Source: Toxonevra muliebris (lineage: Eukaryota > Arthropoda > Insecta > Diptera > Pallopteridae). Taken from it: a stretch of 64,000 bases of DNA. The notes under the pieces are model-generated. The model worked only from the letters and a program-made list of their open reading frames with translations, was not told the DNA's origin and made no database searches. Positions within the stretch are counted from its first letter, which is position 1, and every line of letters begins with the position of its first letter. Of the stretch, positions 24,011-36,900 are shown piece by piece. The translations under genes were made by a program, and so were the position numbers. Where the stretch lies: contig OY829328.1 in assembly GCA_963691655.1 (NCBI GenBank), positions 5,608,204 through 5,672,203 of the forward strand, in the 5' to 3' direction.

Positions 24011-27000
24011 ATACCAACATTTCACTTACGGCATACTTATTCCTCAATCAATTCTGCTCTCCAAAAAATAGAATGAACAGCAAAAATAAAAAAAAAAATC
24101 AATCAAATAATAGCGTATTCTCTTTTAAAAGAAAGACTGATTAACTTTTATAATTAATAAATTTAACAAAATATACCAATTTGTTTTGATTTAATGCGAA
24201 TTATTTGTTTTCACACATACACGAATATATCAATATATTTATCTAAATGTATTACAATTAGTATTATTATTGTATGAGCGACAACATAATTGAATTTAAA
24301 TTCAAAATTAAAAAATATTTTTAATTGAAGAAATGCTATTATTACGATTACCTTTTTAATGTTTAGTTAAAATTAGCCTTCATTTAATATTATCTATTGT
24401 TATTATTTATTTTTAACTAATTACCACTGTCTTTTCACACTCAAAGCGGAATTCTACATTTGCATTTTCTTTTGAATAGTAAAGTTAAAACAGCTCTTTT
24501 AGGTTTGAAGTTTTCATGCTGAAATAGTTAGTTACTGCGATTATAACTTTCATTATCTTCAAGTTAGAAAAACGAAATACAGAACGGTCTTTATAGCATT
24601 TCCTTTTTCAAAATCGAAAGACAAGACTTGTGTAAAAAAATGTATAACGCAGTGTTTTTTTTTTTATCTTAGTACCTATAACTAATTTTTATGTAAAAAT
24701 GTTTTTATAGCAATTATTTTGTAATTTATACCTATGAATTGTATTTGTGTTAAGCATATTTTAGATATATATTCTACTGGTGTATTGTTTTTTTGTAATT
24801 TGCTTATCAAAATTAATATATTTTTCTTTTTAATTTACAATTAAATACCAAAAAAAAAAAAAAATGTGTAAAAGAAATTTTATTTTTGTTAAAGTTATAC
24901 TAACTTTCAATGTTTTTTTTTAATTTAATTATTATTTAATGAACTAAGTTAATTTCAATACTTTTTTCTGCTAAAAATTGTATTTCTCTTAAGCTCATAA
25001 CTTTCTTGTTAAATTTTTTATGTTTTTCAAGGATGTTTATGCAAAGGGCAGTGTGAACTACATCAAAAAGATCAAGGTTTTAGTAAGAAAATATTGTTAG
25101 CACATCGAGTTCTTACCAATTTCCTGAATGCGAATAAATTTTGTTTTGTTTTATATTTTGTTTTAAACTTCAAACACGAGAATTCGAATGAAGCATTATT
25201 AAACAAAGGCAAGAATCATCAGTGGCAGTTTTGCATTGAAGACAGTAGTTTCCGGAAAATTTCTTGAGATATTTCAAAGCACTGATCCGCAAGAAAGAGA
25301 TTTAAGATAAAATGCCTAAGCAATAGAGATTGTTTCCCCTTAAATTTGTGCTCCTGACTAACACCCAGAGTATGACTAGATCTTCGGATGTCAAAGAGCA
25401 CAAAACCTTGACACGATTCGATGAGAAAAGGCACTGCAGCCATTTAACAAATTAACCACCTTCTCATCTTCATATTCGGCACAGAAGTTAGTTATTAATC
25501 CAACCACTTTCAAGTACTTAGCAAAGTGAAAGTGGTTTGTATTGAATGCCATCAGCATGCGATATCAACAGTTTAATTGAACGGTAGGACAAAGTACTAA
25601 AATCTGTATCAGAGTACAGATCCACATTAGTAGATGATATAGAGCAACTTATCTTCAATTTATTTCGGCCGCAAAGCCTTTTATTTGGTATTCAATTTCG
25701 TAGAACCCTTAAAATAAATTGGTTAATAAAATAAAAAGTTTGTGTTTAGCACTTGAAACAGATTTCAATTTATTTTTAATTAAAAAAAAAACCAAACAAA
25801 TGATATGAATTCGAAAATTAGTTCTCTTTTCTAAAAATTTAATATATTCCCGCGGAGCCCCTGGAAAATTTTGGGAAGCCCAGGTGTCCATGGAGCACAG
25901 TTTTAAGACCATAATATAGAGTAAGAGAAAAGAAATATCACAATATGTTGCTGTAATGCGTGTATCTAAAAACCCTGCACTCTGCAGATAATTCTGCCTA
26001 AATCAATACCCATTTATGACTAATGAAATGGCAGCTGATGCATTTTTGAATAGGGGCACTACATTATTTTAGTAAACAGGTGATGATTTTATTATCAATG
26101 GAAAATATGATGATAATGCAACCTAAATTTCATTTAAGGGGATCGACTTTTGTAATTCGTCAAAAAAAAATCAAAATTTTTTTTTTTTTTTTTGCTTTAA
26201 TCGCTTTTATAACATCTTTACAGTAATTACATAAACACATTTTTAGAAATTCACAGTCGATCGAAAAATACTTATGTAGTACTTGATAAGCGCTGGCACT
26301 CGAACTTTCAAACGGGTCTTTCTCAAAACTGCATTTTTCGAAATGGTTGCCACGATAGCTCTAAAACTAATGAAACGATTGAGCTCAAATTATCATGGTA
26401 TCTTCAGTACACTTATTGCACATCATCTTTTTCCCGAACCATGATTATTGTGATATCTGTCATAGTTTTTTTTTTCAATTTGAATTTTTCAAAGTAAAAA
26501 AGATGAAAATAAAATATTTATTTTCAAAATTCTTTTCTCCTTTGTATATATCCCATCTATGGGTTCGCAAGTCCTGTTTAATGATGGTAAGGTATACGTG
26601 TTATTTGTTTACCATGTTGTTTTTTTCATACTAAATGTGTGTAAATTTTACTTCCAATTGAAAATACTTGCGAAAAGAAATTATTTTCTATAAACACTGA
26701 ATTTAAGCTATGCATATTTTTATTTGAAAACCTTAATATCGATGGGTATAATACAGTATTTCAAGTCGTCTTAGAACGTGTTAGAGTTTCTTTCCTAAAT
26801 GGTTAGGGTTACTAAAATTTGCAAACTGAAACTATGAGCTATGTGTATGAATATCTCAAATAAATCGAAAGTTGTAACCAAAATAGCCAATTTGTATGTG
26901 ATAAATAAATAATCTTTAAAATGTGTATAGAATTGATTTAGAATGTTCTTGATTGTACCCATCGGTATATTAAAATAAGTTATAGAAACAGATAGATTTG

Positions 27001-28000
27001 TCTCCAAACAAACAACGAACGAACGCGTAAAATTTTATACTTGCAGTGAAATTTTTGAATTTGCATACATAAAATTTAGAAATATCAAATTTTCTTTGAA
27101 TTTGGCGTAATTTTGATATGAGATGTAAATGTTATGGCTGTATATGTGTAATGGAAATACGTATATATGTATGTATGTAAAATTAATTAATATTTCAAAA
27201 ATTTGCTAAAATAAAAAACACATTCATGCTCTTTAAAATAAAAATTTAAAATAAACACAAGAGAAAATATTGAGAATACTTTTCTTCCAATGAAATCTCA
27301 AATATCGTGACAACAACACAAGAAATACTTAATTATATTCAAATAAATTCATGTTTTTAAGAATAGGGATACATTTCATGCATAATAATACTAAATAAAT
27401 AAATAAATAATTAAATAAATACGTGTACAATTAAACAATTCGTCAGTGTTTTGTATGCATACATTTATATGGTAATGTTTTATTTAAGTACTGAAAAGTT
27501 TTTAACGGAAAAATTAAACAAATGATCGCATATAAACAAATTTAATAAAAATCTTACATATTTAAATTAAAAAAAATAAATTATTTTTTGTTTCAGGAAA
27601 ATTGTATCAATTAATTGTTTTGTTTTTTGAAAATATTTAGTAATATCGTTGTGAAAAAATTAATAAAATATTAAAAACTAAAAGAAAATTTCATTAATAA
27701 AATTCAATGCTAGAACAATGAATGATTTGACAAATATAATTGCATAAACATTAAAATTAGGGTTTTACATAAAATTGGTTTCAAGTTGTCGCCAGGGCTA
27801 CTAGAAATATATGTATACATACAACAGGAACAAATTTGTTTCCTCCTTGGTTTATTTTATAAAGATTCCCAAAATATTTCAGTGTCGTGATTGCTGGATT
27901 GTTTTGGAAAAACCTATAAACATGGTATTTTATATGGGAAATTTTTTCATTAGGTTCTCTTTGGCCAAATAATAGAAATTGGTTACAAATAGTTCAATAT
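24011..28000. other. AT-rich desert
   Basis: I see no supportable gene. TTAAGGGGATCGACTTTTGT near 26136 resembles the left terminus of the TTAAGGG element family, but I found no matching right end. The 74-residue minus-strand frame at 25219-25443 has no recognisable domain. Poly-A/T runs are common. Confidence 0.4.
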
Positions 28001-28719
28001 TAGAATTTGTAAAAAAAAAAAAACATTTGGGTATTTTAGTAGTGTTATTGGTCGTCGATATACGGCTATTGGGCATTAACAGGTTAGTTTTGTGCCGTTT
28101 TCAAATTAGTTATCGGATTGCATAGTAGTCGTCGACATCAAACCACCAATAACGCCTCGGAAAAGAAGATCAGACAAAAAGTGGTGGGATTATCTTAATT
28201 TTCATTGAAATCGTATTAACAAAGACTAAGAAAACGTTAGACTCATTATCTGAAGTCATTGAGCGGATTTCCAAAGATTTTGATGTAAAGTCTTTTTTTG
28301 TATAGGGCTTGACTAAACATTTTTCGAAATTGGATTATCCCCGTAGAAAATAGTTGCCAAATGAGCGCGGAAACCGATCATATATTTTTATTTCAATACA
28401 TTTTGATTCAAATTACAATGTAAGATGTTTCAAATTCATGTAGCAGAGTTAACTGGCGAATCTTTATGTCGACCGAATAAAAAAGTAGGATAATTCCGCG
28501 AGAGATGGAATTCTTGCGCCATCTCTTGGAATCGCAAACTAGAAAACCAAATTTTTTCGTGATCGCTTATACGAGTAAGTGCTGTGAGGGTCAAAAGTTT
28601 TTGTCGCACTCAGTTTGTCGCCTATTTGTCATCATTCAATCACTTTGGAATACAGCTAGAGTGCTTACCTTGATGCCTGTACATACACCTTTTGAAAGGT
28701 AAGTACAAGTTGTTGGTTA

Positions 28720-28960
28720 TGTGGGAATGAATTTTTTATTTCTGTTGAATTTTTCATTTTCCCCTTACTAATGCTACCATTCCTCCAAAATAATTGTTTA
28801 AAGTTCTTGAGCCTTGGCATATTCACAGTTTCCACTACAAACTGCTCGAGCTAAATGATTCCAACAATTTTCAATAATATTTAGATCTGGTGACGGTGCT
28901 TGCCATTGCAAAGCATCCACATTATGCTCCCCAAAGAAATCTCAATGATCTTAAAAATTC
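28720..28960 (-). pseudogene. Tc1-type transposase C-terminal fragment
   Basis: Reading the minus strand gives FGEHNVDALQWQAPSPDLN followed by IIENCWNHLARAV and an ILEEW end. This is the well-known Tc1/mariner C-terminal signature around the third catalytic acid (W-x-AxSPDLNxIExxW). In Tc1 elements this encodes the end of the DDE nuclease. A stop after KAQEL and missing upstream parts show it is dead. Confidence 0.75.
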
Positions 28961-29385
28961 TTTTTGTTGTTCTTAAAGATTTTCTTAATTAAAACGATCT
29001 GATTTGCAATTTTCAACTCTTATAAGTATATTAATTTCCCAGCATATTCTTCTCATTTCATGGAAATGAAAGTAATTATTTAAAAAGAAAGGGCTACATC
29101 TCTCCGGAACTACCCTACTAGTCGATAAACCAATTAGTTCTACCGAATGACAACGCATTATACATTTACAACACATACTTCCTATGTTTCTTTCCCTTGC
29201 GTTTGTGCGATCATTAGATTTTTCAACTCTAATCCTCATAGATATGCCTCACAGTCCAAAAAAAGTTGTTTGGCTTTATAGTTTTTTATATCTGGTATTC
29301 TGGAAGCCAATATTCGGGTATAAAGTTACAAAAAAATTCTCTATCTAGCAGGAGCTTTCAGAATTTTCCACTGATCTGAACTAAT

Positions 29386-29650
29386 CTGTAACTGTTGTGC
29401 AACTATTCTCAAACTGTTCTGCTACTAAACCGCAATCTAATGTGCAAATGTTCTTCAACTCTTCTGCTACTGAACTGCAACTATTGTGCAATTGTTCTGT
29501 AAATGTTATACAACTGCTCTGCAACCGTTCTGCACTGTTCTTCAACTGTTTTGCAACGGTTCTACAGCTGATCTGTAAATGTTCTGGGACTTTTCTGCAA
29601 CTAAGTATTCTTCAAACGTATTGCAACTGTTCTGCAACTGAACAGAACAG
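29386..29650 (+). repeat. Degenerate 11-12-bp tandem repeat (CTGTTCTGCAAC)
   Basis: About 20 degenerate units of the form CTGTTCTGCAAC cover 265 bp. The 97-residue Cys/Ser/Asn-rich frame across it (29397-29690) is a by-product of the repeat and not a supportable gene. Confidence 0.75.
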
Positions 29651-29699
29651 TTTTTTAGTTTTATGTGTTCTAGAACGTGCTCGTTACTAAAGAAAAAGG

Positions 29700-32359
29700 G
29701 TCTGCGATAGTTAAAGTAATATACTTTCAGAATATTTGGAATTTTTTCATGGGTGTAACCAAAAACTCACTCTTTGCAAACAGGTCAAAGAAGACAATAT
29801 ATTCACTGTCTACCTTAAGAAGTAGTTGCTAATTCAACGAAGCTAATTTCATCAATGCTCAACCTAAACCACTTTTTTAGTCCTTCAATGTGGCGAGAAG
29901 TAAGCGCAGTTTTTATCGTAGTCGTAATCTCCTGTGGACCAAGATCTTTTATCGTTATTATGACTATTAATTTGGTTTTCCAAAGATGCAGTTAGTTGTA
30001 AAAACCAAATGTCATGAAGGCCTTAGGCATTAAGAAATAATATATAAGTACAGATGTAAATCCACTAGTGGATCCAAGGGAGTTTTAGGGAAAAACCACC
30101 TTTTCGCAATCTCAGGATCCGCTAAGGTGTACACACATATACCAATTGTAACTATTAGTTTTTAAGTTAAATGTTTAAATCTTATATTAAATTATAATTA
30201 TTTAAAGGAATTTAATTTTAAAGCTTTAATTTTCCACCTCCAAAGTGCACAACCCTTCAATAAAGTTTCTGCACTTCGGAATAAGAGTGACTAAGGAAGG
30301 GGAGATCTGTGTGGACACAAGCGAAAATCATTAAAATGGGTTTAAATTTCGTTTTGCAATAATTTAAATTTAAAGCGCTTTACGAATGTATGAACCAACG
30401 ACGAACCAACCCTCCAAATGCTTCCTCATTCTCACACTTTCTTTGCAGCTCCAACACAACTAACAACAGCAAGAAAGAAACACAACACGCTCTCAATGTG
30501 AGTGCGTATGTATGCATGTTTGTATGTATGTATATGCTAATGTGTTTGTATATATGTATGCATGTGCGTCTGTAAATGTATATGTATATGTTCATTTGTA
30601 TCTAGATACATGTGCGCTCCATTCGCTTGCTCGCTCACAGATAAATTACAAATTGTTTCGTTCGTTTTACCCTCTCCCTTCTGTCACCTCCTTTGCCCTC
30701 CATCCATTGAAAGCAGCCAGCGCCAAGTGCGAATGTGTTCCTTCTGAGCCATGCTGTGCTGTTGTTGCGCTGTGCTGTACTATATGTCTCTTCCCACTGC
30801 CTTCCCCTTCCCCTTCCCCCTCACTCTCATTCATTTCTTCTATATATGTGTGTAACATCGTTGTTTCTTGTAGTCACTGGAATTTCTCTAAAAATGTTTA
30901 AATTTATAAAAACCCCCTCGCAACATCAAACGCCTGCCTCTAAATTCGTCCTTCTCAGAATTTTGCCGCTTGTGTCCACATAGCACGGCGTGCACCCTCC
31001 ATCCTTCCTTATCAGCAACACAGAGTGAGTGCTTATCTTCATGTACTACTTGTGTGCTTGCGCTTGTGTATGTTTCTCGGTGTGTGTGTGCGTGTGTGTG
31101 AATGTATGTGAGCTTGTACTCGTCCTTCTTATCCGTTCGCATTCAAAGCAAAATGTTGTAGTTTCAACATTTGCCAACATTTTGCAACGTTCCGAATTTT
31201 AGGCGAATGTTTTACTAAAGTGTGTGTGTGTGTGTTTATGATTGTGTTGGTTCAAAGCGATATGGAGCGCGGTGCACACGGTGTGAAGTACAGAGTTTTC
31301 TAACACAGGCACAAAAGAAACTTTACTCATAAAAATAGAAGAGCTTAAATTGTGTTAAAAAACTTTAAAATCTATGGGAAAACAGAATTTTTGAATGTTG
31401 TTAAAGAATTTAAGTAGAAATTCATATCGTTATCTCTAATTTCGCTATTACAAATTTATTTGCCACATTTTTTATGAATATTATTAATTTTTCTTCCAAG
31501 CATGTGAAAATCTTTCATTACTAGTTTTTGTTTGTTTCTCGTTCCTTTTGTAGGTATTTATAAAATATCCAAAATTCATTCTTTTGAAATTCCTTCATTT
31601 TACCAATTCTTTTTCTTCTTCTTTTACTTTTATGGCACAACAATACCACGGAGAGCCTATACTAAGCTTTCGTATCTATTCACATGTGTGATTTATATTT
31701 GCACAATTTTTTCATGAGGCACCTTAATGTGCATATATAATGATCAAGGCTAGAGCAGAATGAACATAAAAAAATTGTGGCGCCTTATGGTCAAAGTATA
31801 ACACAGTGCAACAAATTTTGAACTTTTGTCTTATGCGAGAGATTTTCCAACGGTTTTATAGTAATTTAGGGTCGCTGATCCCACCTTCGCACTCAGTTTT
31901 TCTCCATCACATCTAGTTCTCCCACAATATGGATCTGAAGTCGGAAAAATGGGGTCTTCAGAAAGAAATTTCTTTATTTCAACAGATACGAATTTGATGT
32001 CTGAGGCAAAGTTATTAAGCACAAAGAGATAAACAGTTTTTGTGCGTGCACTTTTCCTCCATCTCCTACTCTTCCTCTAAGACAAAAACAGTTGAGAAAA
32101 CTATTAAATTGTCGTTGGAGAAAATGTTCCTTGTTAAAAATTATAGGGAGTTTCAGAATATTGAAATAACCTACGAAGGACACTTTTTCCAAAATAAAGC
32201 AAAAACTGAATTTTTGCATTGGAACGAAGCCGCTACGTAAGTAAATAATGGAATTTAGGAATTTTAATTTTAGTTGTTGTTATTGCATTTGGCTTCCATG
32301 CGGAGCCAACAAAATTTAAAAAAAAATCTTTAATCGATTTCAAAAACCAAATTTTTTAC
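29700..32359. other. Non-coding region with GT/TATG microsatellites and pyrimidine-rich blocks
   Basis: TATG and TGTG repeats occur at 30505-30600 and 31080-31110, with a (GT)n at about 31220. A CT-rich GC-normal block lies at 30660-30830. The overlapping open frames here are translations of the simple repeats. I see no gene. Confidence 0.45.
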
Positions 32360-32930
32360 CCTTGGTTCAATCACATGTGGAGCCAACAAAGGTGCCCGGG
32401 TTCAAATCTCAAAAAATCAAAAATCTCAATAAAAATTTTTCTACACGGTACCACCTCTTGGCTGGCCATGGCAAAATAATAAGCTTTTCACTTCGCTGTT
32501 CGGATTCGACATAAAATCGGAGATTCCTTCCTTTCGTGTATAAATATAGGTTAGGTTAGGTTGGAGTGGCTGTCGAGAGACACACTTAGGCCTGAACGAC
32601 TCATTGTGATACCACATAGTTTAACCTACAGTTTAACGCCGATTCCGAACGGCGGTGTGGCAATTTTTTATCGGCTTGGTGGTTTTGCCATTACCAACCA
32701 ATGTGTGTACTTGTACACTATCTTATAATTCTCATACACTTCATGTTGATAGTGAATATAAGAAAGTAATGAAAATTAACCAGCAGACGAAGACGGGAAT
32801 CGAACCAGAACCTCCCAGATGAAAGTCTAGTGCACTATCCACTAGGCTAACGAGGTCGTCGTGTATAAATATAACTCAAAAAAACATGAATAGATGCGAA
32901 AAGCTCGGCCTTGGTCCTCCATGAGCTGTT
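32360..32930. repeat. Older interspersed repeat interrupted by the SINE
   Basis: Flanks of the SINE look like one older repeat: GGTGCCCGGGTTCAAATCTC (box-B-like) and CTTCGCTGTTCGGATTCGAC on the left, and AAAAGCTCGGCCTTGGTCC on the right. I recognise these as repeat-like from their style but cannot name the family. The SINE target duplication lies inside it. Confidence 0.35.
32549..32858 (-). mobile_element. tRNA-derived SINE, 310 bp, with perfect 15-bp target duplication
   Basis: On the minus strand the 5' head reads CGACCTCGTTAGCCTAGTGG. It carries RNA polymerase III box A TAGCCTAGTGG (32839-32849) and box B GGTTCGATTCC (32796-32806), and an anticodon-arm-like AGACTTTCATCT. That suggests a tRNA-Glu (UUC)-like ancestor, by comparison from memory. 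The unrelated body ends CCAACCTAACCTAACC. Both flanks are the identical TCGTGTATAAATATA, at 32534-32548 and 32859-32873. The perfect duplication points to a fairly recent insertion. It has no coding capacity and depends on a LINE for movement. Confidence 0.88.
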
Positions 32931-33245
32931 ATGCCATAACAGCAGTAGTCAGTACCGTGTCAATGCTGAGTCAGTTTAGTATTGTATCGACATAGCCATA
33001 AATTTATTAGTTCATTATCTGACAAAAATCAATAGCTAATTTTAAGCTGGCTTTCGAATAGAACCTTAACTCAGAACCCGAGCCCAAAACCAAAACTCTA
33101 ATCCAAACCCAAACCAGAACGTTTTTCTTTTTGAATCTGAACCCACACCGAGTTCGGGGTTCAAATCTTTTGCAACAGAACTTTAAATGAAAAAACCCAC
33201 AACACAAATGAAAAATCAGCAAAACACAAATGAAAAATACCCAAG

Positions 33246-33540
33246 ATTAGGTTAGAAGTGGCGGTGTATGCCTTACATAGACCGTCAGGTACACAGTGTT
33301 ATCACTAACTCTCTAGAGTCAATAAGAACTTCGAGCTGTATCCAGCATAGTTTCCAGTTTAAAAGTACCCGTAGTATGTGTAAAGTTTTTTAATAAAGCC
33401 AGATTTATACTGGCTCTGGAAAGAAAGAAAGAACTCCTTAACATCTTTAATATAAACATAGCTAGTATTGGACAATGACAAAGAATGTGTTATAGAGTAT
33501 CGTTTCTAACCGAGTCATTCCAGTATCTGCCAAACCAAGC
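33246..33540 (-). pseudogene. LINE ORF2 C-terminal fragment and 3' end
   Basis: The minus strand has a zinc-knuckle-like segment, RYWNDSVRNDTL-stop-HILCHCPIL, and then AMFILKMLRSSFF in the same frame. This resembles the C-terminal C..C..H.LC.CP region of jockey-superfamily LINEs. It ends CCGCCACTTCTAACCTAATC, similar to the SINE tail 400 bp away. Clade unresolved; only the last few hundred bases remain. Confidence 0.55.
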
Positions 33541-33657
33541 TTTTTGGCATGATATTTCAAAAAGCTTTCTCCAGGAAAGTGGGAACAGAAATCCAAATAT
33601 TTTAAAAAGTTCATAAAAAGGGCAATAAAATACAATATGGGTTTATTTTAACAATAG

Positions 33658-33703
33658 CCGTATTCACGATGTGGTGCAAATGTTCTTGCATCAATGGAAA
33701 AAT
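33658..33703 (+). repeat. Partial copy of the GTATTCACGATC MITE
   Basis: CGTATTCACGATGTGGTGCA followed by AATGTTCTTGCATCAATGG matches the left arm of the element at 61466-61612 with a handful of changes. The rest of the element is not visible here. Confidence 0.6.
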
Positions 33704-33909
33704 TATTATTATTGATCTGGTAAAGGTCCGAAAATTGAGCTAGAGAAAGGCTTTTCTAGTTTTAAATTTGCTACTATTTGCTCAATTAAACCAAAATTTT
33801 TAAATAAACCTTTTTTTAAATAAACCTTGCTCAAAACTATATTATTAAATTTTAGAAAAATACTCACGAAATGTGCATGTGTATGTAAATAAACCAAACT
33901 ATTTTATTT

Positions 33910-36900
33910 TTTCATAAAAAGGACTTTTAATATTTTTAAATAAGGTTGAAAAAACTGTAATGGTCTGCTTGAGCATTTTTAACTCATTTTTGCTTAGGCC
34001 AGAACCTTAACCCGAATTCTCGAGAGCTCAAGACCCTTGGTAATTTTTTTTAAGGATTCGGGATTAAATCTCATTGGAAACCCCTAAGATGTTTGTCATT
34101 AGAACTTTATCTGTAATTATACTATACCATACTCCTTTTTTGTTGTAATTGTATCTACTTTTTTATTTTGTTTTGTGTACCTAGTTTATTGTTTTAAAAT
34201 TTTTGCTGTTAAATTTTTCATGAATATTTGCTCTCTAGAATTTTCTTTGTTTTCTTATTTAAAAGCAGAGTTTTCCCTTTAAATTTTTTTGTATTGCCGT
34301 CTATTAACTTCCTTTTTTTAATGTCAGCAAAAATTTAACTTTAATGCAGCGCGCGTTCTCGCTCGTCGGTTGTTGGGTCGGTCTCCCTCTTTACATGAAG
34401 ATGAAATCGCAACTCTTTGCTTTCCTTGCAAAATTTTTTTTATTGTGTGTGTTTCATCTGTACCGTTGTTACTCTTATACTCCTCCTGAGCGAGCTGAAC
34501 TATGATTTCATAGCAGCTAGCACATTTGGTGCTGCTCGTCGTCATATAGTTCTTTTTTTTTAGAGTTTCCTCTTTGCTGCTCGAGTAACAGCATCGCGCC
34601 GTTTATTATTTTATTTTTTTCTGTATTTTTTGCTTGTTTTCCTTTTTTTATTATATTTTATTTTACTTTTTGTTGTTAGAATAGCAAAAGTTTTTGGACG
34701 CATGGACGTACTTGGTTTTGTTGCAGCACAGAAGATGTTGAGCATGAGTGGGGCATAACTTTTGAAAGCAGAGGTTGGTGGGTTGCATGAAACCAATACA
34801 AGCACACAAACACTTTCTTGGCACACACAAAAAAGAAATAATCTCTGCAAGTGGACGAAGTCGAAGTAGTAGTAACTTGAGCGCTTTATAGCTGATGTGT
34901 ATGTGTGTGTGTGCCTTCAGATGTAGTAGAGTAGTAGAGATTGAAGCGAATTCAAGTAAAGGTTTGATATGAAATTTCATATTAAAGTTTTACAAAATTA
35001 TTCATTTAACATAAAAATAAAATTAATGATATTCGAAATAATCTCATTTCATTCTTCACGCCCCTAATTGATTGAATGTTTTAGATGTATTAGAAATTTT
35101 ATTAGATGAATTAAAAATACAATAAACAAAATCAAGTTCTAAACATTAACAATGGTTGATTGAATCCACTAGCGGGTCTAGGGTGCGGTTTTCCAACATA
35201 TGAATCGAGATTCCTAGAACAATAAATAATTTTAATGTCTCCCCATTAGTATTTCTCAGAGCATAATAGAATTTTTGAAATTATCATTTTCAATTTTCAA
35301 ACAGATCTTCTTACTCAAAATCACGCAATGCCAGCAGTAGTCATTACTATTGTATTCAACGTGAGTAAAATTTGTTGCTAATCACAATGAGGTCCTTTTT
35401 CTCATGTCCATGCAGCTTTAGCGTAATCGACATCAATATCTTCTCCGTCATCATCATCGTCATCATCGTCACTCATGCATATGCGAGTTTGTGCTTGCCT
35501 GCCAGGCGAAATAATCAACTTTGGTGTTTAAAGCTTTAAATTGAAATTCTTTCAGCATAAAAGGATTTTTACGTTGAGGCATGTTGAAAGCATTGATAGC
35601 AGCAACAACATCAGCAACAAAAGTAACGGTACCAATATTGGCAGCTGTAGCAATGTGCGGCAGTTGGGAGCACGGGGCTCAAAGAAAAGCAGACACGACT
35701 GACAGGCTCTGGCAATAGAAGCATTTGAATTTAAATTGTAATGATGAAAAGTTATTTTGAAGGGAAAAAGGCTTAAATGTATGCGTGTACGCGTGTATGT
35801 GTGTGTGCGTGTGTGTGTGTGTATGTATATATATTTAGGACTAGAAAAGACAAAGAAATATACAAGTACAGAACGATGGAAGAAGAAAATTTAGTTTTTG
35901 TTTTGTTGTTTATTTGGTATGCGATTAGAAATATTTTCTCATCAGATTACAAAAAGAATTTAGAATTTTATAACTCTGCGCATTATTTTGTGTCAGATGA
36001 TGTTAATCAAATGAAATTCAAACTTTTTTCTTTTTCACGCACTAAAAATAAAAGGGAAAGGAGGATAAATATTTATAAGATATGCATTTTTTTCTTATTA
36101 GATTTTCTCTATAAAAAGTGGAAAGTAGATTCCCCAGCCCTTATTTTTATATTTTAAGTTTGAGTTTTTTTTTTCATTGCAGTTAATTTTTATTAGACTG
36201 GGGTCATATATTTAAAAAGTTGCCGATATTAGAGAGGGAAATAAGCAATAAAAAGTAAATTAAAATGAAGCTAAGCGAATTTCAATTTTGTGAGAAGTAC
36301 AATTTTCTAATTCGGGTCAAAATCAACCTAAATTCTATAAGTTTTTATTATCTAGTGAGGCGCAGAAATGAGAAAAGGCCCCCTAATTTTGATAAGCCCC
36401 AAAAGACGTCTCTTATACAAATGAAATACTTTAATTTAAGATTCAAAAAATGTTTTTTTTTTACCCAAAAGACGATATATTTAACAACATGGATTGAAAA
36501 CTTTCTATTACATATTTATATTATATTTCCATTTTTACTATAAACAATTTAACTATAGGTATGTTGGAAGAAAGAAAAAAATATGTGCACGATTCTACAT
36601 AGGCAGCAAATAAAGAAAAATGTTGACGAACGGTAAAAAACTAAAAAAAAAATATATAAGTAGAAAAGAAAAATTACGAAAGACTGCGTATCTAATTGAA
36701 GCGTGAAAACTGCAACGTCGCGCAAGAAATTGCAATGCAAGAGCAACGCACTTAAAACGCTAAATTCATGCGATGCGGCGAAATAAACGGTAAAGCATTT
36801 TCCATGCATAAAATAACAAAGGAAAAACCACGAGCAAAAATACTATAATGCAATGTTTGAGTTTTATATTTAAAAGAATTTTACAATGAAATAAAATTTT

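Noticed and set aside
25219..25443. 74-residue minus-strand frame (MAAVPFLIESCQGFVLFDIR)
   Set aside because: Less repetitive than most but no domain or splice partner could be identified.
28140..28705. Possible spliced exons (a coil-like reading at 28.2 kb and a 65-residue frame ending at a GTAAGT donor)
   Set aside because: No family resemblance and interrupted by stops; next to a Tc1 fragment, so more likely transposon-derived noise.
29397..29690. 97-residue Cys/Ser/Asn-rich frame
   Set aside because: Direct translation of a 12-bp minisatellite.
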